Assembly (NCBI RefSeq): GCF_000429905.1
Contig: NZ_AUCT01000011.1
Span: 1 to 64,000 of the forward strand
Origin: Desulfatibacillum aliphaticivorans DSM 15576
GTDB taxonomy: Bacteria; Desulfobacterota; Desulfobacteria; Desulfobacterales; Desulfatibacillaceae
Length of the DNA stretch: 64,000 nucleotides
Reading direction: 5' to 3'
Shown here: in pieces, positions 15,158 to 23,349 of the stretch
Numbering within the stretch: position 1 is the first letter of the stretch
Layout of the letters: every line of letters starts with the position of its first letter
The notes under the pieces: generated by a model
Told to the model about the DNA's origin: nothing
Database searches by the model: none
The model's input: the letters and a program-made list of their open reading frames with translations, nothing else
Position numbers and translations under genes: made by a program

Positions 15158-16978
15158 ATGAATCGCCAAAAAACATTTACAATGCCTGAATCAGAAAAAA
15201 AACAAATAACGCTCCATGGCATTCCGGCCGCCCCTGGCATATGCATCGGCCAGGCTTATCTTGTGGGCACGAACTCAATGGAAGTCGTGCGCAAGTACCC
15301 TGTCCGGAAAGAGGATGTCACGGAAGAGTCCGCCCGCATGCGGCAGGCCGTTAAGAAATCCGAAACGGAAATCTCCCTGCTGATCAAAAAAATGCAGCAG
15401 GACAACTCCCAGCAGTCTTTTATCCTGGAGTCCCATCTTGCGGTCCTGAAGGACAAAATGTTTTTCGGCAGCACCATTGAGACCATTGAACAGCAGCAGG
15501 TGAACGCTGAGTGGGCCCTGAAAATCACCGTGGACCGCCTGACCCATAATTTCAACAAAATCGAGGACGAGTACCTCCGGGACCGGTCCAGCGATATATT
15601 TCACGTGTACGAACGCGTCATGCGCAACCTGGTGGGGAACGACGACAAAGGCATCGACACCATCCATAAGCGCGTGATCCTGGTGGCGCCCGACCTTTCC
15701 CCGGCGGAAGCCAGCCAGATCCGCGTGGAATGGGTCCAGGGATTCGTCACGGACCGGGGCGGCCGCACCTCCCATACGGGAATCGTAGCCCGCACCCTCC
15801 AACTGCCCGCGGTGCTGGGCCTGGGGAACGCCACAACCCAGATTCACACGGAAGACGTCATCATCGTAGACGGCATCGCCGGCCTGGTCATCGTCAACCC
15901 GGATGAAAACACTCTGGTGGATTACTCGGAAGCTGAGGCCCGATACGAAAACCACCTGTTTGAAATTTCAAAATTCAGTCACGAACCGGCCACGTCCCTG
16001 GACAAGAGAACCACGGAAGTCAGCGCCAATATCGAGCTTTTGGAAGAAGTGGTGTCGGTCAAGGACAAAGGCGCGGACGGCATAGGCCTGTACCGCACGG
16101 AATTCCTGTATATGAACCGCCGGGCCCTGCCCACGGAAGAAGAGCTGTTCGAAAACTACAAGGAAGCCGTGGACCTTATGGAGGGCAAGCCGGTCACCAT
16201 CCGCACCCTGGACGTGGCGGGCGAAAAGGTCGCCAAGGGGCTTATGGCGCCCCACGAAGACAACCCGGCCCTGGGCCAGCGGGCCATCCGGTTTTGCATG
16301 CGCCATCCCGGAATTCTCCGCACCCAGCTTCGGGCCATCCTCCGGGCCGCCTCCCACGGCAAAATCCGTCTGCTCTTCCCCATGATCTCCAGCGTGGAGG
16401 AAATCCTGGCCGTTAACCAGATTGTGCGGGAAGTCCGGCAGGATTTGGAAAGCCACAACGTGGAATTCGGCCGTGACGTGGAAACCGGCATGATGATTGA
16501 AGTGCCCTCCGCCGCCGTGTGCGCGGATCTCTTCACGCCCCATGTGGATTTCTTCTCCATCGGCACCAACGACCTGATCCAGTATTCCCTGGCCGTGGAC
16601 CGGGGCAATAAAAACGTGGCCCACCTGTTCCAACCCCTGCATCCCGCCGTGCTGCGCATGGTCAAACGGGTTTCCGAAACCGCCAGGGACGCAGGCATCC
16701 GTATGGCCATGTGCGGGGAAATGGCCGCCGACCCCTTGCACATCCCCTTGCTCATGGGCATGGATTTCGACGAATTCTCCATGAACCCCCAGGCCGTGCC
16801 CGTGGTCAAAAGCGTCGTCCGCTCCCTGGATCACGGCCAATGCCAGGCTCTGCTGGAAGAAGCCCTCAAGCTCCCCACGGCCGACGAAATCGCAGACCTA
16901 ATAACCGGAACCTACGGCGACTTGGTGTTTCAGCATCCTCTCTACGCACAGGACGCGCCCCAGGATCAGCCGGAGTAA
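15158..16978 (+). CDS. ptsI: Phosphoenolpyruvate-protein phosphotransferase (PTS enzyme I)
   Basis: This 606-aa cytosolic enzyme moves phosphate from PEP to HPr. The phospho-His lies in GGRTSHTGIVARTLQLP, the PEP-binding signature is DFFSIGTNDLIQYSLAVDRG, and the catalytic Cys is in MAMCGEMAADP. The N-terminus has about 10 extra residues before LHGIPAAPGICIG; an ATG at 15182 is a possible later start, and neither start has a strong ribosome site. It pairs with the HPr gene upstream. Confidence 0.96.
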   Translation: MNRQKTFTMPESEKKQITLHGIPAAPGICIGQAYLVGTNSMEVVRKYPVRKEDVTEESARMRQAVKKSETEISLLIKKMQQDNSQQSFILESHLAVLKDKMFFGSTIETIEQQQVNAEWALKITVDRLTHNFNKIEDEYLRDRSSDIFHVYERVMRNLVGNDDKGIDTIHKRVILVAPDLSPAEASQIRVEWVQGFVTDRGGRTSHTGIVARTLQLPAVLGLGNATTQIHTEDVIIVDGIAGLVIVNPDENTLVDYSEAEARYENHLFEISKFSHEPATSLDKRTTEVSANIELLEEVVSVKDKGADGIGLYRTEFLYMNRRALPTEEELFENYKEAVDLMEGKPVTIRTLDVAGEKVAKGLMAPHEDNPALGQRAIRFCMRHPGILRTQLRAILRAASHGKIRLLFPMISSVEEILAVNQIVREVRQDLESHNVEFGRDVETGMMIEVPSAAVCADLFTPHVDFFSIGTNDLIQYSLAVDRGNKNVAHLFQPLHPAVLRMVKRVSETARDAGIRMAMCGEMAADPLHIPLLMGMDFDEFSMNPQAVPVVKSVVRSLDHGQCQALLEEALKLPTADEIADLITGTYGDLVFQHPLYAQDAPQDQPE

Positions 16979-17003
16979 CCTTATAATCAAGGGGACTTAA
17001 CCC

Positions 17004-17483
17004 ATGTCCAACAGGCCTGAACATACAAAACTAGTGTGCCAAAACCGCAAGGCAAGGCACGATTACCATATAGACGACCGCTTTGAGGCGGGCATGGTGC
17101 TCACCGGAACCGAAGTCAAATCCCTCCGGGAAGGCCGGGCCAACCTTAAGGATTCGTACGCCCGGGTGAAAAATGGCGAGTTGTGGCTGCACCAGTTCCA
17201 CATCAGCGAATATCCTTTCGCCTACTACAACAACCACGAGCCTCTGCGGATTCGCAAACTGCTCATGCACAAACAGGAAATCAAACGCCTGACCGGAAAA
17301 ATCAATGAGCGGGGCTTTTCCCTCATCCCCCTGGAAGTGTACTTCTCCCGGGGCAAAGCCAAGGTCACCCTGGCCCTGGCCCGGGGCAAAAAAGCCTACG
17401 ACAAGCGCCAGGACATCAAAAAGCGCGAAAGCAAACGCGAAATGGACCGCATCAAAAAGGACAAAGGCAAGGGGGATTACTAG
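17004..17483 (+). CDS. smpB: SsrA-binding protein SmpB
   Basis: This 159-aa protein binds tmRNA and delivers it to stalled ribosomes. NRKARHDYHIDDRFEAGMVL, TGTEVKSLREGRANLKDSYA and the basic tail DKRQDIKKRESKREMDR are characteristic. AGGGGACTT precedes the ATG. No tmRNA gene is visible downstream before the next gene. Confidence 0.97.
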   Translation: MSNRPEHTKLVCQNRKARHDYHIDDRFEAGMVLTGTEVKSLREGRANLKDSYARVKNGELWLHQFHISEYPFAYYNNHEPLRIRKLLMHKQEIKRLTGKINERGFSLIPLEVYFSRGKAKVTLALARGKKAYDKRQDIKKRESKREMDRIKKDKGKGDY

Positions 17484-17518
17484 CTTTCCATCTTCGCCGC
17501 ATATCTTTCTGAAAATCC

Positions 17519-17562
17519 AAAAGGCCGGACGCCCGCTAAAACAGGCGCCCGGCCTTTTTTTT
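17519..17562 (+). terminator. Terminator after smpB
   Basis: AAAGGCCGG-A-CGCC pairs with GGCG-C-CCGGCCTTT across an AAAA-containing loop and is followed by a nine-T run. It separates the convergent smpB and methyltransferase genes. Confidence 0.85.
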
Positions 17563-17642
17563 TGTGTAAAGATCGCCTCCGTCGGCCAACAGCATAACTG
17601 CGCGCCTCCGTCGGCCGACTTCTTTTCCACACGCCGCAACGC

Positions 17643-17690
17643 GGCAAAAAAGTTCGATCAAAAACTTTTCCATGGCGCTTCGCGCAAGAT
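17643..17690 (-). repeat. AAAGTTTTTGATC-type repeat, copy 1
   Basis: On the minus strand it reads GCGAAGCGCCATGG, then AAAAGTTTTTGATCGAACTT. The same core is at 29951-30010. It lies directly behind the methyltransferase stop codon. Just left of it CGCCTCCGTCGGCC occurs twice. Confidence 0.55.
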
Positions 17691-17691
17691 C

Positions 17692-18384
17692 CTAACCTGT
17701 CTGCTTCACGCCGAAAAACAGTCCCATGAAAAAACTTCTGTATATGCAATCCACATTGGAAAACCCGGCCTCTTTCAACCACTGAACTTGGTCGAAAACC
17801 AAGGCGTCCTTGTCGTAATCCTTTCTTCTTTGGATGCTCGCCTGGATCTGCTCTTCCGCCGCCCCTTTTTTCCGGACTTTTTCCAGCCAGTTGTCCCAAT
17901 ACAATTTCTGCAGAAAGTCGGTTTCGCCCTTTATCTGATCAATGTTGATGAACATCCCGTTGTCATTCAGAACGTCAAAGGCGTCTTTGAAAAGCTGCGC
18001 CTTTTCGGAGTGCTCCAGGTGGTGGATGGAAAGGCTGGTTATAACAAGGTCGAACCGCCCCAAATTTTTAGCCGTCAAATTTCTGTAATCATCAATGACA
18101 AACTCAAACTGATTGATGCGGCCGTGAAAACGTTCTTCCGCGACCTTAAGCATTTTATCCGCAACATCCAAAAGGACGAATTGGGCGTTGGGATATTTTT
18201 CCAGGACGAACCTGGAAAACAGGCCCGTCCCCGCCCCCAGATCCAAAACCTTGATGTTGGCGCCTTTGGGAAACGGAATGATTTCCATGGCCGCGGAAAA
18301 GATTTCATGAAAGCAAGGCAAGGCCTTTTCCACCCACTCATCATAGTATTTCGCCGACTGATTAAAGTCCTTGTCGATTGTCAT
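17692..18384 (-). CDS. Class I SAM-dependent methyltransferase
   Basis: This 230-aa enzyme has the glycine-rich SAM motif VLDLGAGTGLFSRF at about residue 50, the acidic end of strand 2 in FVLLDVADKM, motif II region FVIDDYRNL and post-motif FDLVITSLSIHHL. The substrate is not evident; the small-molecule methyltransferase type (Methyltransf_25-like) is most likely. It stands alone, convergent with smpB and divergent from the TetR gene. Confidence 0.85.
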   Translation of the reverse strand: MTIDKDFNQSAKYYDEWVEKALPCFHEIFSAAMEIIPFPKGANIKVLDLGAGTGLFSRFVLEKYPNAQFVLLDVADKMLKVAEERFHGRINQFEFVIDDYRNLTAKNLGRFDLVITSLSIHHLEHSEKAQLFKDAFDVLNDNGMFINIDQIKGETDFLQKLYWDNWLEKVRKKGAAEEQIQASIQRRKDYDKDALVFDQVQWLKEAGFSNVDCIYRSFFMGLFFGVKQTG

Positions 18385-18562
18385 CTTTTATAATGCCCTA
18401 ATTTTTAACAGGTTTTCAAAAAATACAATTCCAGGCGCAGGCAAAAAAACCGCCTCCCGCATAAACCACTTAAACCCAAAGCCCATAGGATTGCAAGGCC
18501 CGCCATGTCCGCCCCTTGCTGGCTGCCAAAGGATTTACCCCGTCGGCATGGCAGGAATTCTC

Positions 18563-18591
18563 TTGACAGATTTTAAATTTAGATTGATTAT
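18563..18591 (+). promoter_or_regulatory. Promoter of the TetR gene, with an AT-rich inverted repeat
   Basis: TTGACA (18563-18568), 17-nt spacer and GATTAT (18586-18591) end about 24 nt before the TetR start. TTTAAAT (18572-18578) and ATTTAAA (18590-18596) form an inverted repeat across the -10 region and could be the autoregulatory operator, but the AT bias makes this weak evidence. Confidence 0.5.
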
Positions 18592-18614
18592 TTAAATTCA
18601 AGGAGGCGACAACC

Positions 18615-19226
18615 ATGGCTAAAAAACGCGCGCCCTATAAAAAAACGCAAAATAGAAAGCAACTGATCATCCAGGCTGCGCTCCAATGCTTTAACGAAAA
18701 AGGATTCACCGACTCCACCATGGAGGAAATCCGCACCCGGGCCAATTCCTCCTACGGCAGCGTGTACCACCATTTCAAAAACAAGGAGCAGTTGGCTGCG
18801 GCAGTGTACGTGGAGGGCGTGGCCGATTTTCAAGAGGGATTGCTCAAAGCCCTGGAGGGAAATCCCGGCGCCTGGGAAGGCCTGGGCAAGGTGGTGGAGT
18901 ATCAATTTTCCTGGATGGAGGCCAATCCCGAGTGGGCCAGATATTTGGTGGTCATGCGCCATGCGGACTTTATGCAGGACGCGGAAACCGCCTTAGAGGA
19001 GCAAAACAAGCAGACCTACCCCGCCCTGTGGGCCTTCATTCGCAGGCATGTCAAAGCGGGGGCTCTTCGCGACCTGCCGCCCGATCTTTACGCAACCTTG
19101 CTGTTGGGGCCTTGCCAGGAATACACCCGGTTTTGGGTCTTCGGCCGGGCCCAAACGCCCCCGGAAATCGCTGCCGAGGAAATCGTGTCCGCGGCTTGGC
19201 AGGCCTTAAAATCACCGGAGAAATAA
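18615..19226 (+). CDS. TetR/AcrR family transcriptional regulator
   Basis: This 203-aa protein has the TetR N-terminal helix-turn-helix: AALQCFNEKGFTDSTMEEI, then RTRANSSYGSVYHHFKNKEQL. The C-terminal ligand domain is typical of the TetR_C families. AAGGAGGC gives a strong ribosome site. It is co-transcribed with the small membrane protein 12 nt downstream, which it probably controls. Confidence 0.92.
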   Translation: MAKKRAPYKKTQNRKQLIIQAALQCFNEKGFTDSTMEEIRTRANSSYGSVYHHFKNKEQLAAAVYVEGVADFQEGLLKALEGNPGAWEGLGKVVEYQFSWMEANPEWARYLVVMRHADFMQDAETALEEQNKQTYPALWAFIRRHVKAGALRDLPPDLYATLLLGPCQEYTRFWVFGRAQTPPEIAAEEIVSAAWQALKSPEK

Positions 19227-19238
19227 AGGAGAAATATC

Positions 19239-19604
19239 ATGAGTCCATTGCTGATAACCGCCGCCGTTTTGCTGGTCCTCATCGCCCTGGCCCATTCCTA
19301 CCTGGGGGAGAGGTTTTTGATAGGCCCGCTGCTGAAAGATCCCAACGTGGTGATTTTCAAACGGGCGCCTTTGACCAAGAACATCCTTCGCTTCGCCTGG
19401 CACATCACCACCGTGGCGTGGTGGGGCATGGCCGCCGCCATCCTGGACATGCAGGGCGCCAACGGAAAAAACCTGCTGTCCATGTACGCGTACATCATAA
19501 CCTTCGTTGTGACCGGCGTCATGATCCTGGCCTGGACCAAAGGCAAGCACGTCGCCTGGATCGTGTTTTTCGCCATCGCAGGCTGCCTGTTTGCAGCGGC
19601 GTAA
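19239..19604 (+). CDS. Small four-helix membrane protein
   Basis: This 121-aa protein has about four hydrophobic segments (residues 4-22, 50-68, 82-99 and 104-121) and a short loop with LTKNILRFAWHITTVAWWG. I do not recognise a named family with confidence. The start has AAAGGAGAAATATC before the ATG. Its position behind a TetR gene suggests an inducible membrane function such as efflux or stress response. Confidence 0.75.
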   Translation: MSPLLITAAVLLVLIALAHSYLGERFLIGPLLKDPNVVIFKRAPLTKNILRFAWHITTVAWWGMAAAILDMQGANGKNLLSMYAYIITFVVTGVMILAWTKGKHVAWIVFFAIAGCLFAAA

Positions 19605-19753
19605 AAAACGGTTGGCAACGGTATCGAATGTGGGGTTTGCACTGCCCCAGAGAATAGGCAAGTAGTCCTGGGGCGCACGTAACGCATCAACGGCAGGATA
19701 CTGCTCTGATAGAACCACCCTTAATCCTAAAATAGGGACTCTTCAGGCTTCAT

Positions 19754-19832
19754 TGTAGCTGCGCCCCCCTATGGGCGCCTTTGAGGACGCGCAACGCGCG
19801 TCCTGAGCAGGCACGGGGGCCTGCGGCTACAC
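19754..19832 (+). repeat. GTAG-ended inverted-repeat element, copy 1
   Basis: Ends GTAGCTGCGCCCCC and GGGGGCCTGCGGCTAC are imperfect inverted repeats. The inner segment GCGCGTCCTGAGCAGGC recurs at 22266-22311. It sits in the 794-nt non-coding gap 19605-20398. Confidence 0.55.
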
Positions 19833-20126
19833 GTTGACTTCATCCTTAACGGATTCAAGAAGCAATGTAGCGTCAGGGCTTGCCCTGTTCTTTTTGGGGT
19901 CGCCCCAGGCATGACGGATTAATGCATGAGATAGGGCGAGATTAACCATCATGGCCAGCCCCGGCACGCCATTCCGGAGTCCGATAGGACAACAAGCGCG
20001 ACCTCGAACGATTGAAGAAGCCAGGAATGTCCAACGGGCTAACAATGCTGGTTGACATCATGCTTTTATTTCTTGGTTGGGAGACTCTCTCCTGACTTCA
20101 AACACAACACGGCTTTGCACCACATG

Positions 20127-20169
20127 TGCTTGCGCACCCCGGCAGGATACCGCTCTGCCGGGGCTGCCC
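20127..20169 (+). repeat. Covarying hairpin repeat
   Basis: Arms CCCCGGCAG (20137-20145) and CTGCCGGGG (20155-20163) enclose GATACCGCT. The flanks TGCTTGCGCA and CTGCCC are shared with the copy at 51721-51767. A decayed copy lies near 19688 (GGCAGGATACTGCTCTG). Confidence 0.7.
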
Positions 20170-20190
20170 ATACTCTGGCGGCTCTTTACT

Positions 20191-20232
20191 CACCCGTCAT
20201 TCCCGAGCGTCCTTATCGCGAATCCAGAGTCA
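20191..20232 (-). repeat. TGGATTC...GGGAATGAC repeat
   Basis: Minus-strand reading gives CTGGATTCGCGATAAGGACG and then CTCGGGAATGACGGG. Related copies lie at 21575-21610 and 29660-29697. The pattern resembles the common ATTCCC-N-GGGAAT palindromic repeats. Confidence 0.5.
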
Positions 20233-20293
20233 TCCTTCCGTCATCTTGAAACATTGCTCGACAGGATCTTGCAGCATTAACCTACTCTCCTTA

Positions 20294-20322
20294 TTGACGT
20301 TTAAGCCCCTTTCCATTACAAA
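20294..20322 (+). promoter_or_regulatory. Candidate promoter of the pentapeptide-TIR gene
   Basis: TTGACG (20294-20299), 17-nt spacer and TACAAA (20317-20322), 77 nt before the ATG at 20399. Both hexamers are near consensus (5/6 and 4/6). Confidence 0.45.
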
Positions 20323-20398
20323 ATTTCCTCATCAGCAAAGATGAATTTCATCCAAACAACAATTGCTTTAGTCACGCCAATGCCTTGGAGACAACCCT

Positions 20399-21532
20399 AT
20401 GGCCCAATACCGAGAAATCTCAGACGAAGAACTCCAACACATTCTTAAACAACACCAAACGTGGTTAAAAACAAATAAAAAACAAGGACGGCAAGCGAAT
20501 CTCAAAGGCATCAACCTCAAGGATGCTAACCTTAGAGACGTCCGTCTCCAGGAGGCGGACCTATCGTATGCCAATCTTCTACACGCTGACCTCCACAGCG
20601 CAAACTTCAATTCTGCCAATCTCCAACATGCAAACCTTCCTGACGCTAATCTCATTCTTGCCCAACTTCAAAATGCCAATCTCCTTGGCGCTAACCTTTC
20701 AAAAAGCGATCTTAAGTTTGCTACCCTTCAAGACTCTAATCTTTGGGGAGCCAACCTCCAGGATACTAATTTTGAAAGTGCCATCCTAACTGGAGCCAAC
20801 CTTGAGAAGGTAGACCTCCAGGGAGCAAATCTCAACAGCGTGAACCTTTCAGGTGCTGACTTTAAAAAAGCGGAATTCGGTTACACAATAATTACCTGCG
20901 TGGATCTAAAGGGCGCAAAAGGGTTAGAAAACTGCATACATAATGGCCCATCTTCCATCGGCCTGGACACGATTTACAAATCAGGCGGGAACATCCCCGA
21001 GGTTTTTCTCCGTGGCTGCGGCGTTCCCGACAATTTTATTGAGTACATGCGCTCCCTGGTTGGCCAAAAACTGGACATCTATTCCTGCTTTATCAGCTAT
21101 TCCCACGCAGACGAAGAATTTGCAGAAAGGCTGCACAGCGCCCTCCAAAGCTCCGGGGTTCGCTGCTGGTATGCGCCCCACGATATGCAGGGGGGCAAAA
21201 AGCTGTACGATCAAATAGACTCCGCCATCCGGGTGCACGACAAAACCCTGTTGTGCTTGTCCGAAAACAGCATGGGGTCCAAATGGGTGGAGACGGAAAT
21301 CAGACGCACCCGCAAAGCCATGGACAAAACCGGCAAGCAAAAGCTCTTTCCCATATCCATTGTGGATTTTAATAGGATCAAGGAATGGGAATGCTTTGAC
21401 GTCAATACCGGCTCGGACATGGCCGACGAGGTGCGGGAGTTTTACATCCCGGATTTTTCCAATTGGAAGGATCATGATTCCTTTCAAAAGGAGTTTGAAA
21501 AACTGCTTCGGGATTTGAAAAGGGATGCATAA
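20399..21532 (+). CDS. Pentapeptide-repeat protein with C-terminal TIR domain
   Basis: This 377-aa protein has three parts. Residues 1-33 are a helical lead (ISDEELQHILKQHQTWLK). Residues 34-172 are about 25 pentapeptide repeats of the A(D/N)LxxA type that form a square right-handed solenoid. A link at 178-222 (GPSSIGLDTIYKSGGNIPEV, then FLRGCGVPDNFIEYM) precedes a TIR domain at 227-370 (CFISYSHADEEFAERL, GVRCWYAPHDM). Trp296 and Glu300 of WVETE align with the catalytic Glu of NAD-cleaving TIRs such as SARM1 Glu642. Bacterial TIRs often act in phage defence; that role is inferred here. The solenoid half is AT-richer than neighbouring genes and both flanks are full of repeats, which suggests acquisition. 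No sensor partner gene is adjacent. Confidence 0.9.
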   Translation: MAQYREISDEELQHILKQHQTWLKTNKKQGRQANLKGINLKDANLRDVRLQEADLSYANLLHADLHSANFNSANLQHANLPDANLILAQLQNANLLGANLSKSDLKFATLQDSNLWGANLQDTNFESAILTGANLEKVDLQGANLNSVNLSGADFKKAEFGYTIITCVDLKGAKGLENCIHNGPSSIGLDTIYKSGGNIPEVFLRGCGVPDNFIEYMRSLVGQKLDIYSCFISYSHADEEFAERLHSALQSSGVRCWYAPHDMQGGKKLYDQIDSAIRVHDKTLLCLSENSMGSKWVETEIRRTRKAMDKTGKQKLFPISIVDFNRIKEWECFDVNTGSDMADEVREFYIPDFSNWKDHDSFQKEFEKLLRDLKRDA

Positions 21533-21574
21533 ATCCATGGCAGCCAGGCGCCCCCATGGAGAAAAATCATAACG

Positions 21575-21610
21575 ACGCTGGATTCCCGCCAAAAGCACGC
21601 GGGAATGACA
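21575..21610 (+). repeat. TGGATTCCCGCC...GCGGGAATGAC repeat
   Basis: GCTGGATTCCCGCC and GCGGGAATGAC form an inverted repeat of ATTCCCGC with GCGGGAAT. It lies at the start of the 1.3-kb non-coding gap 21533-22850. Confidence 0.6.
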
Positions 21611-21737
21611 GGCGGGGAAATGCCTTAGGCAGCATATCAATGTTCACAGTCGATCAATTAGCGATGTTGGGAATATAAAGGGCGCGCCATGCAGAGCAGG
21701 ACTTCAAATTCCTTTCGGTCGCCTTATTGTCCTGTCG

Positions 21738-21766
21738 GACCCCGGCATTGCATGCCGCGGCTGGCC
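21738..21766 (+). repeat. Covarying hairpin repeat (GGCATTGCATGCC version)
   Basis: GACCCCGGCATTGCATGCC followed by GCGGCTGGCC. It matches 31791-31826 and 57591-57627. One arm mismatch (CGCGG for CGGGG) is present here and in the 31.8-kb copy. Confidence 0.65.
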
Positions 21767-21816
21767 GGTTAGTCGCGCCGCATTGGCTGAATTTGCTGCA
21801 AGGCCTGCCCTGCCCG

Positions 21817-21869
21817 GGACGCGCGTCGGCCGCCCAAAAGACGCAGCAAGCAGTGCGCCTGCATAGCTT
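21817..21869 (+). repeat. Diverged direct repeat, copy 1
   Basis: It shares GGACGCGCG, CAAAAGAC, CAGCAA and CAGTGCGC in the same order with 22416-22470. Confidence 0.5.
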
Positions 21870-21892
21870 AATCGATCCATAAGAGTCTGTCC

Positions 21893-21940
21893 GTGGGTAG
21901 CCCAGGCAGAGCAGCATCCTGCCTGGGTTGCGTAGCGACA
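21893..21940 (-). repeat. Covarying hairpin repeat, inverted copy
   Basis: Arms CCCAGGCAG (21901-21909) and CTGCCTGGG (21919-21927). On the minus strand the flanks read GCTACGCAA and GCTACCCAC, as expected for the family. Confidence 0.65.
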
Positions 21941-22054
21941 TGAAGTAAAACCTTTCAGACCTTGAAAGCCGGCTATCTTCCGCAAAAGGCCGCCCCTCAA
22001 AACAAAATAATTGCGAGATTTCAACCAACTTTATTCGCCCGCCAGCCACCCCCG

Positions 22055-22129
22055 ATTCTTACAATCCTTCCCGGCCGCGCCTTCCGGCCTGCGGCCCCAG
22101 GCAACAAACTGCCGTTGCCTGGGCCACCC
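22055..22129 (+). repeat. Covarying hairpin repeat, long copy
   Basis: Arms CCCAGGCAAC (22096-22105) and GTTGCCTGGG (22114-22123), preceded by AATCCTTCCCGGCCGCGCCT and followed by CCACCC. The upstream block recurs at 45430 and, inverted, at 51950-51985. Confidence 0.65.
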
Positions 22130-22265
22130 TTTCTGATGATCGGTTTAGACTTGAGGCAGTCCGTCGGGGTCGGCGTCTTCATAGGTCGTCTTATTGGCCT
22201 GAGGCCATCCAGCTTTTGCCGCGCCAACCGCCTAAAACCGTTGAGGCGAGGCGCTTCAGTCTTCA

Positions 22266-22311
22266 TTGTAGTTGCGCGTCCTGAGCAGGCGCCGGGGCCT
22301 GCAACTACACC
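22266..22311 (+). repeat. GTAG-ended inverted-repeat element, copy 2
   Basis: TGTAGTTGC and GCAACTACA are perfect 9-bp inverted ends. The inner GCGCGTCCTGAGCAGGC matches 19754-19832. Confidence 0.6.
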
Positions 22312-22415
22312 TCAGGTGTGGCGGCAAGACGGTATGTGGGCAGGGCAAGCCCTGAAACTACGGGTCAAATGCAACCTAATGGGGTGCGATTCACCGGCCA
22401 GTCGCGGCATGCAAT

Positions 22416-22470
22416 GGACGCGCGATGCGCGTTCAAAAAGACCAGCAAACAGTGCGCTTACATGGCTTCA
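22416..22470 (+). repeat. Diverged direct repeat, copy 2
   Basis: Partner of 21817-21869, about 600 nt downstream in the same orientation. The possible reading frames in this part of the gap are repeat-derived and I do not call them genes. Confidence 0.5.
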
Positions 22471-22850
22471 CGAATTCTAAAAATATGATTCGGTCACCTA
22501 TTTCCCGTCCGGCCCCCATCGCCCATATTTCACCCTAATAGTATTTTTTCTTAAAACGCGGCGCCGGGGGCTTGCAATTTTATGCATTTAAGAGCGGCGG
22601 GAATTGTTAATGGAAATAAATAAATATGGTTATACAACCTTGTTGCAATAATCGCTTGCCTTGCCATAATCTGCCTGCTAAGATGATCTTGTAAAGTTTG
22701 AACATTATCGGCCTAAGGGAATGCTGTTTTTCTTATTGGTCAGTGAAATCCCGGTTGATTTGTCTTATTCCCATTGATTTGCAACCATGCTTTTTAAATA
22801 ACAAATTGCTTTTTCGGACTGTTTTGCTCGCCTGATTCGGAGGTGTTTTC

Positions 22851-23297
22851 ATGGGCGTTTTGTACGATGTTATGTTGAACGATGAAATTCACACCCAAGT
22901 GGTATCCGATTATATGGCGCTCATCAGCAACCAGGTTCAACGGACTTCCGGTCCTTCCGGAATGGTCATCAAGACCGCCTACAAAGCATTGAAAGGCGTA
23001 AAGCCCGGATATATTGAAGAAGTGGTGGAAATCCTTTTGCCTTCCTTCATGACGGTCCTGGATGGACATTACGAAGAGTATAACGAAAACGGGGCCAAGG
23101 CGCCTTTTCATGTATGGATCGAAGGCCGCTCCCCCGCCGTGGCGGACCAGCTTCTGGAAATCACGGACGAAGTCATTCAGCACGCAGACAAAAAAGTAGT
23201 TGTGAAAGTGTACAAAGGCGTTCGCAAAATCGCAAAAAAGCATGTAACCGCGGCCATACCCGACATGGCGGCCGTGACCATGAAATATATGGATTAG
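22851..23297 (+). CDS. Uncharacterised alpha-helical protein (DUF6918-like)
   Basis: This 148-aa soluble, mostly helical protein has no signal peptide. The layout (VLYDVMLNDE, then VQRTSGPSGMVIKTAYKALK, LLPSFMTVLDGHYEEY, and a Lys-rich VYKGVRKIAKKHV) resembles a family of about 140-aa proteins I recall as DUF6918; that match is from memory. No function is known. GGAGGTG precedes the ATG. It sits 52 nt before the NYN protein gene, so the two may be co-transcribed. Confidence 0.7.
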   Translation: MGVLYDVMLNDEIHTQVVSDYMALISNQVQRTSGPSGMVIKTAYKALKGVKPGYIEEVVEILLPSFMTVLDGHYEEYNENGAKAPFHVWIEGRSPAVADQLLEITDEVIQHADKKVVVKVYKGVRKIAKKHVTAAIPDMAAVTMKYMD

Positions 23298-23349
23298 TTA
23301 ACCCCATCAATTAACATTCAGCCCATCAGTAAGATTTGGAGAATCTACC

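Noticed and set aside
17484..17691. tmRNA gene after smpB
   Set aside because: The interval holds only a terminator and short repeats; no tRNA-like ends or tag frame can be found.
20399..20920. CRISPR or tandem DNA repeat in the pentapeptide region
   Set aside because: The periodicity is a 15-nt coding repeat for A(D/N)LxxA units, without spacers. No CRISPR array was seen anywhere in the window.
21654..22480. Overlapping frames of 106-172 codons in the gap after the pentapeptide-TIR gene
   Set aside because: They run through palindromic repeats in both directions, have no ribosome sites of note and no recognisable domains.
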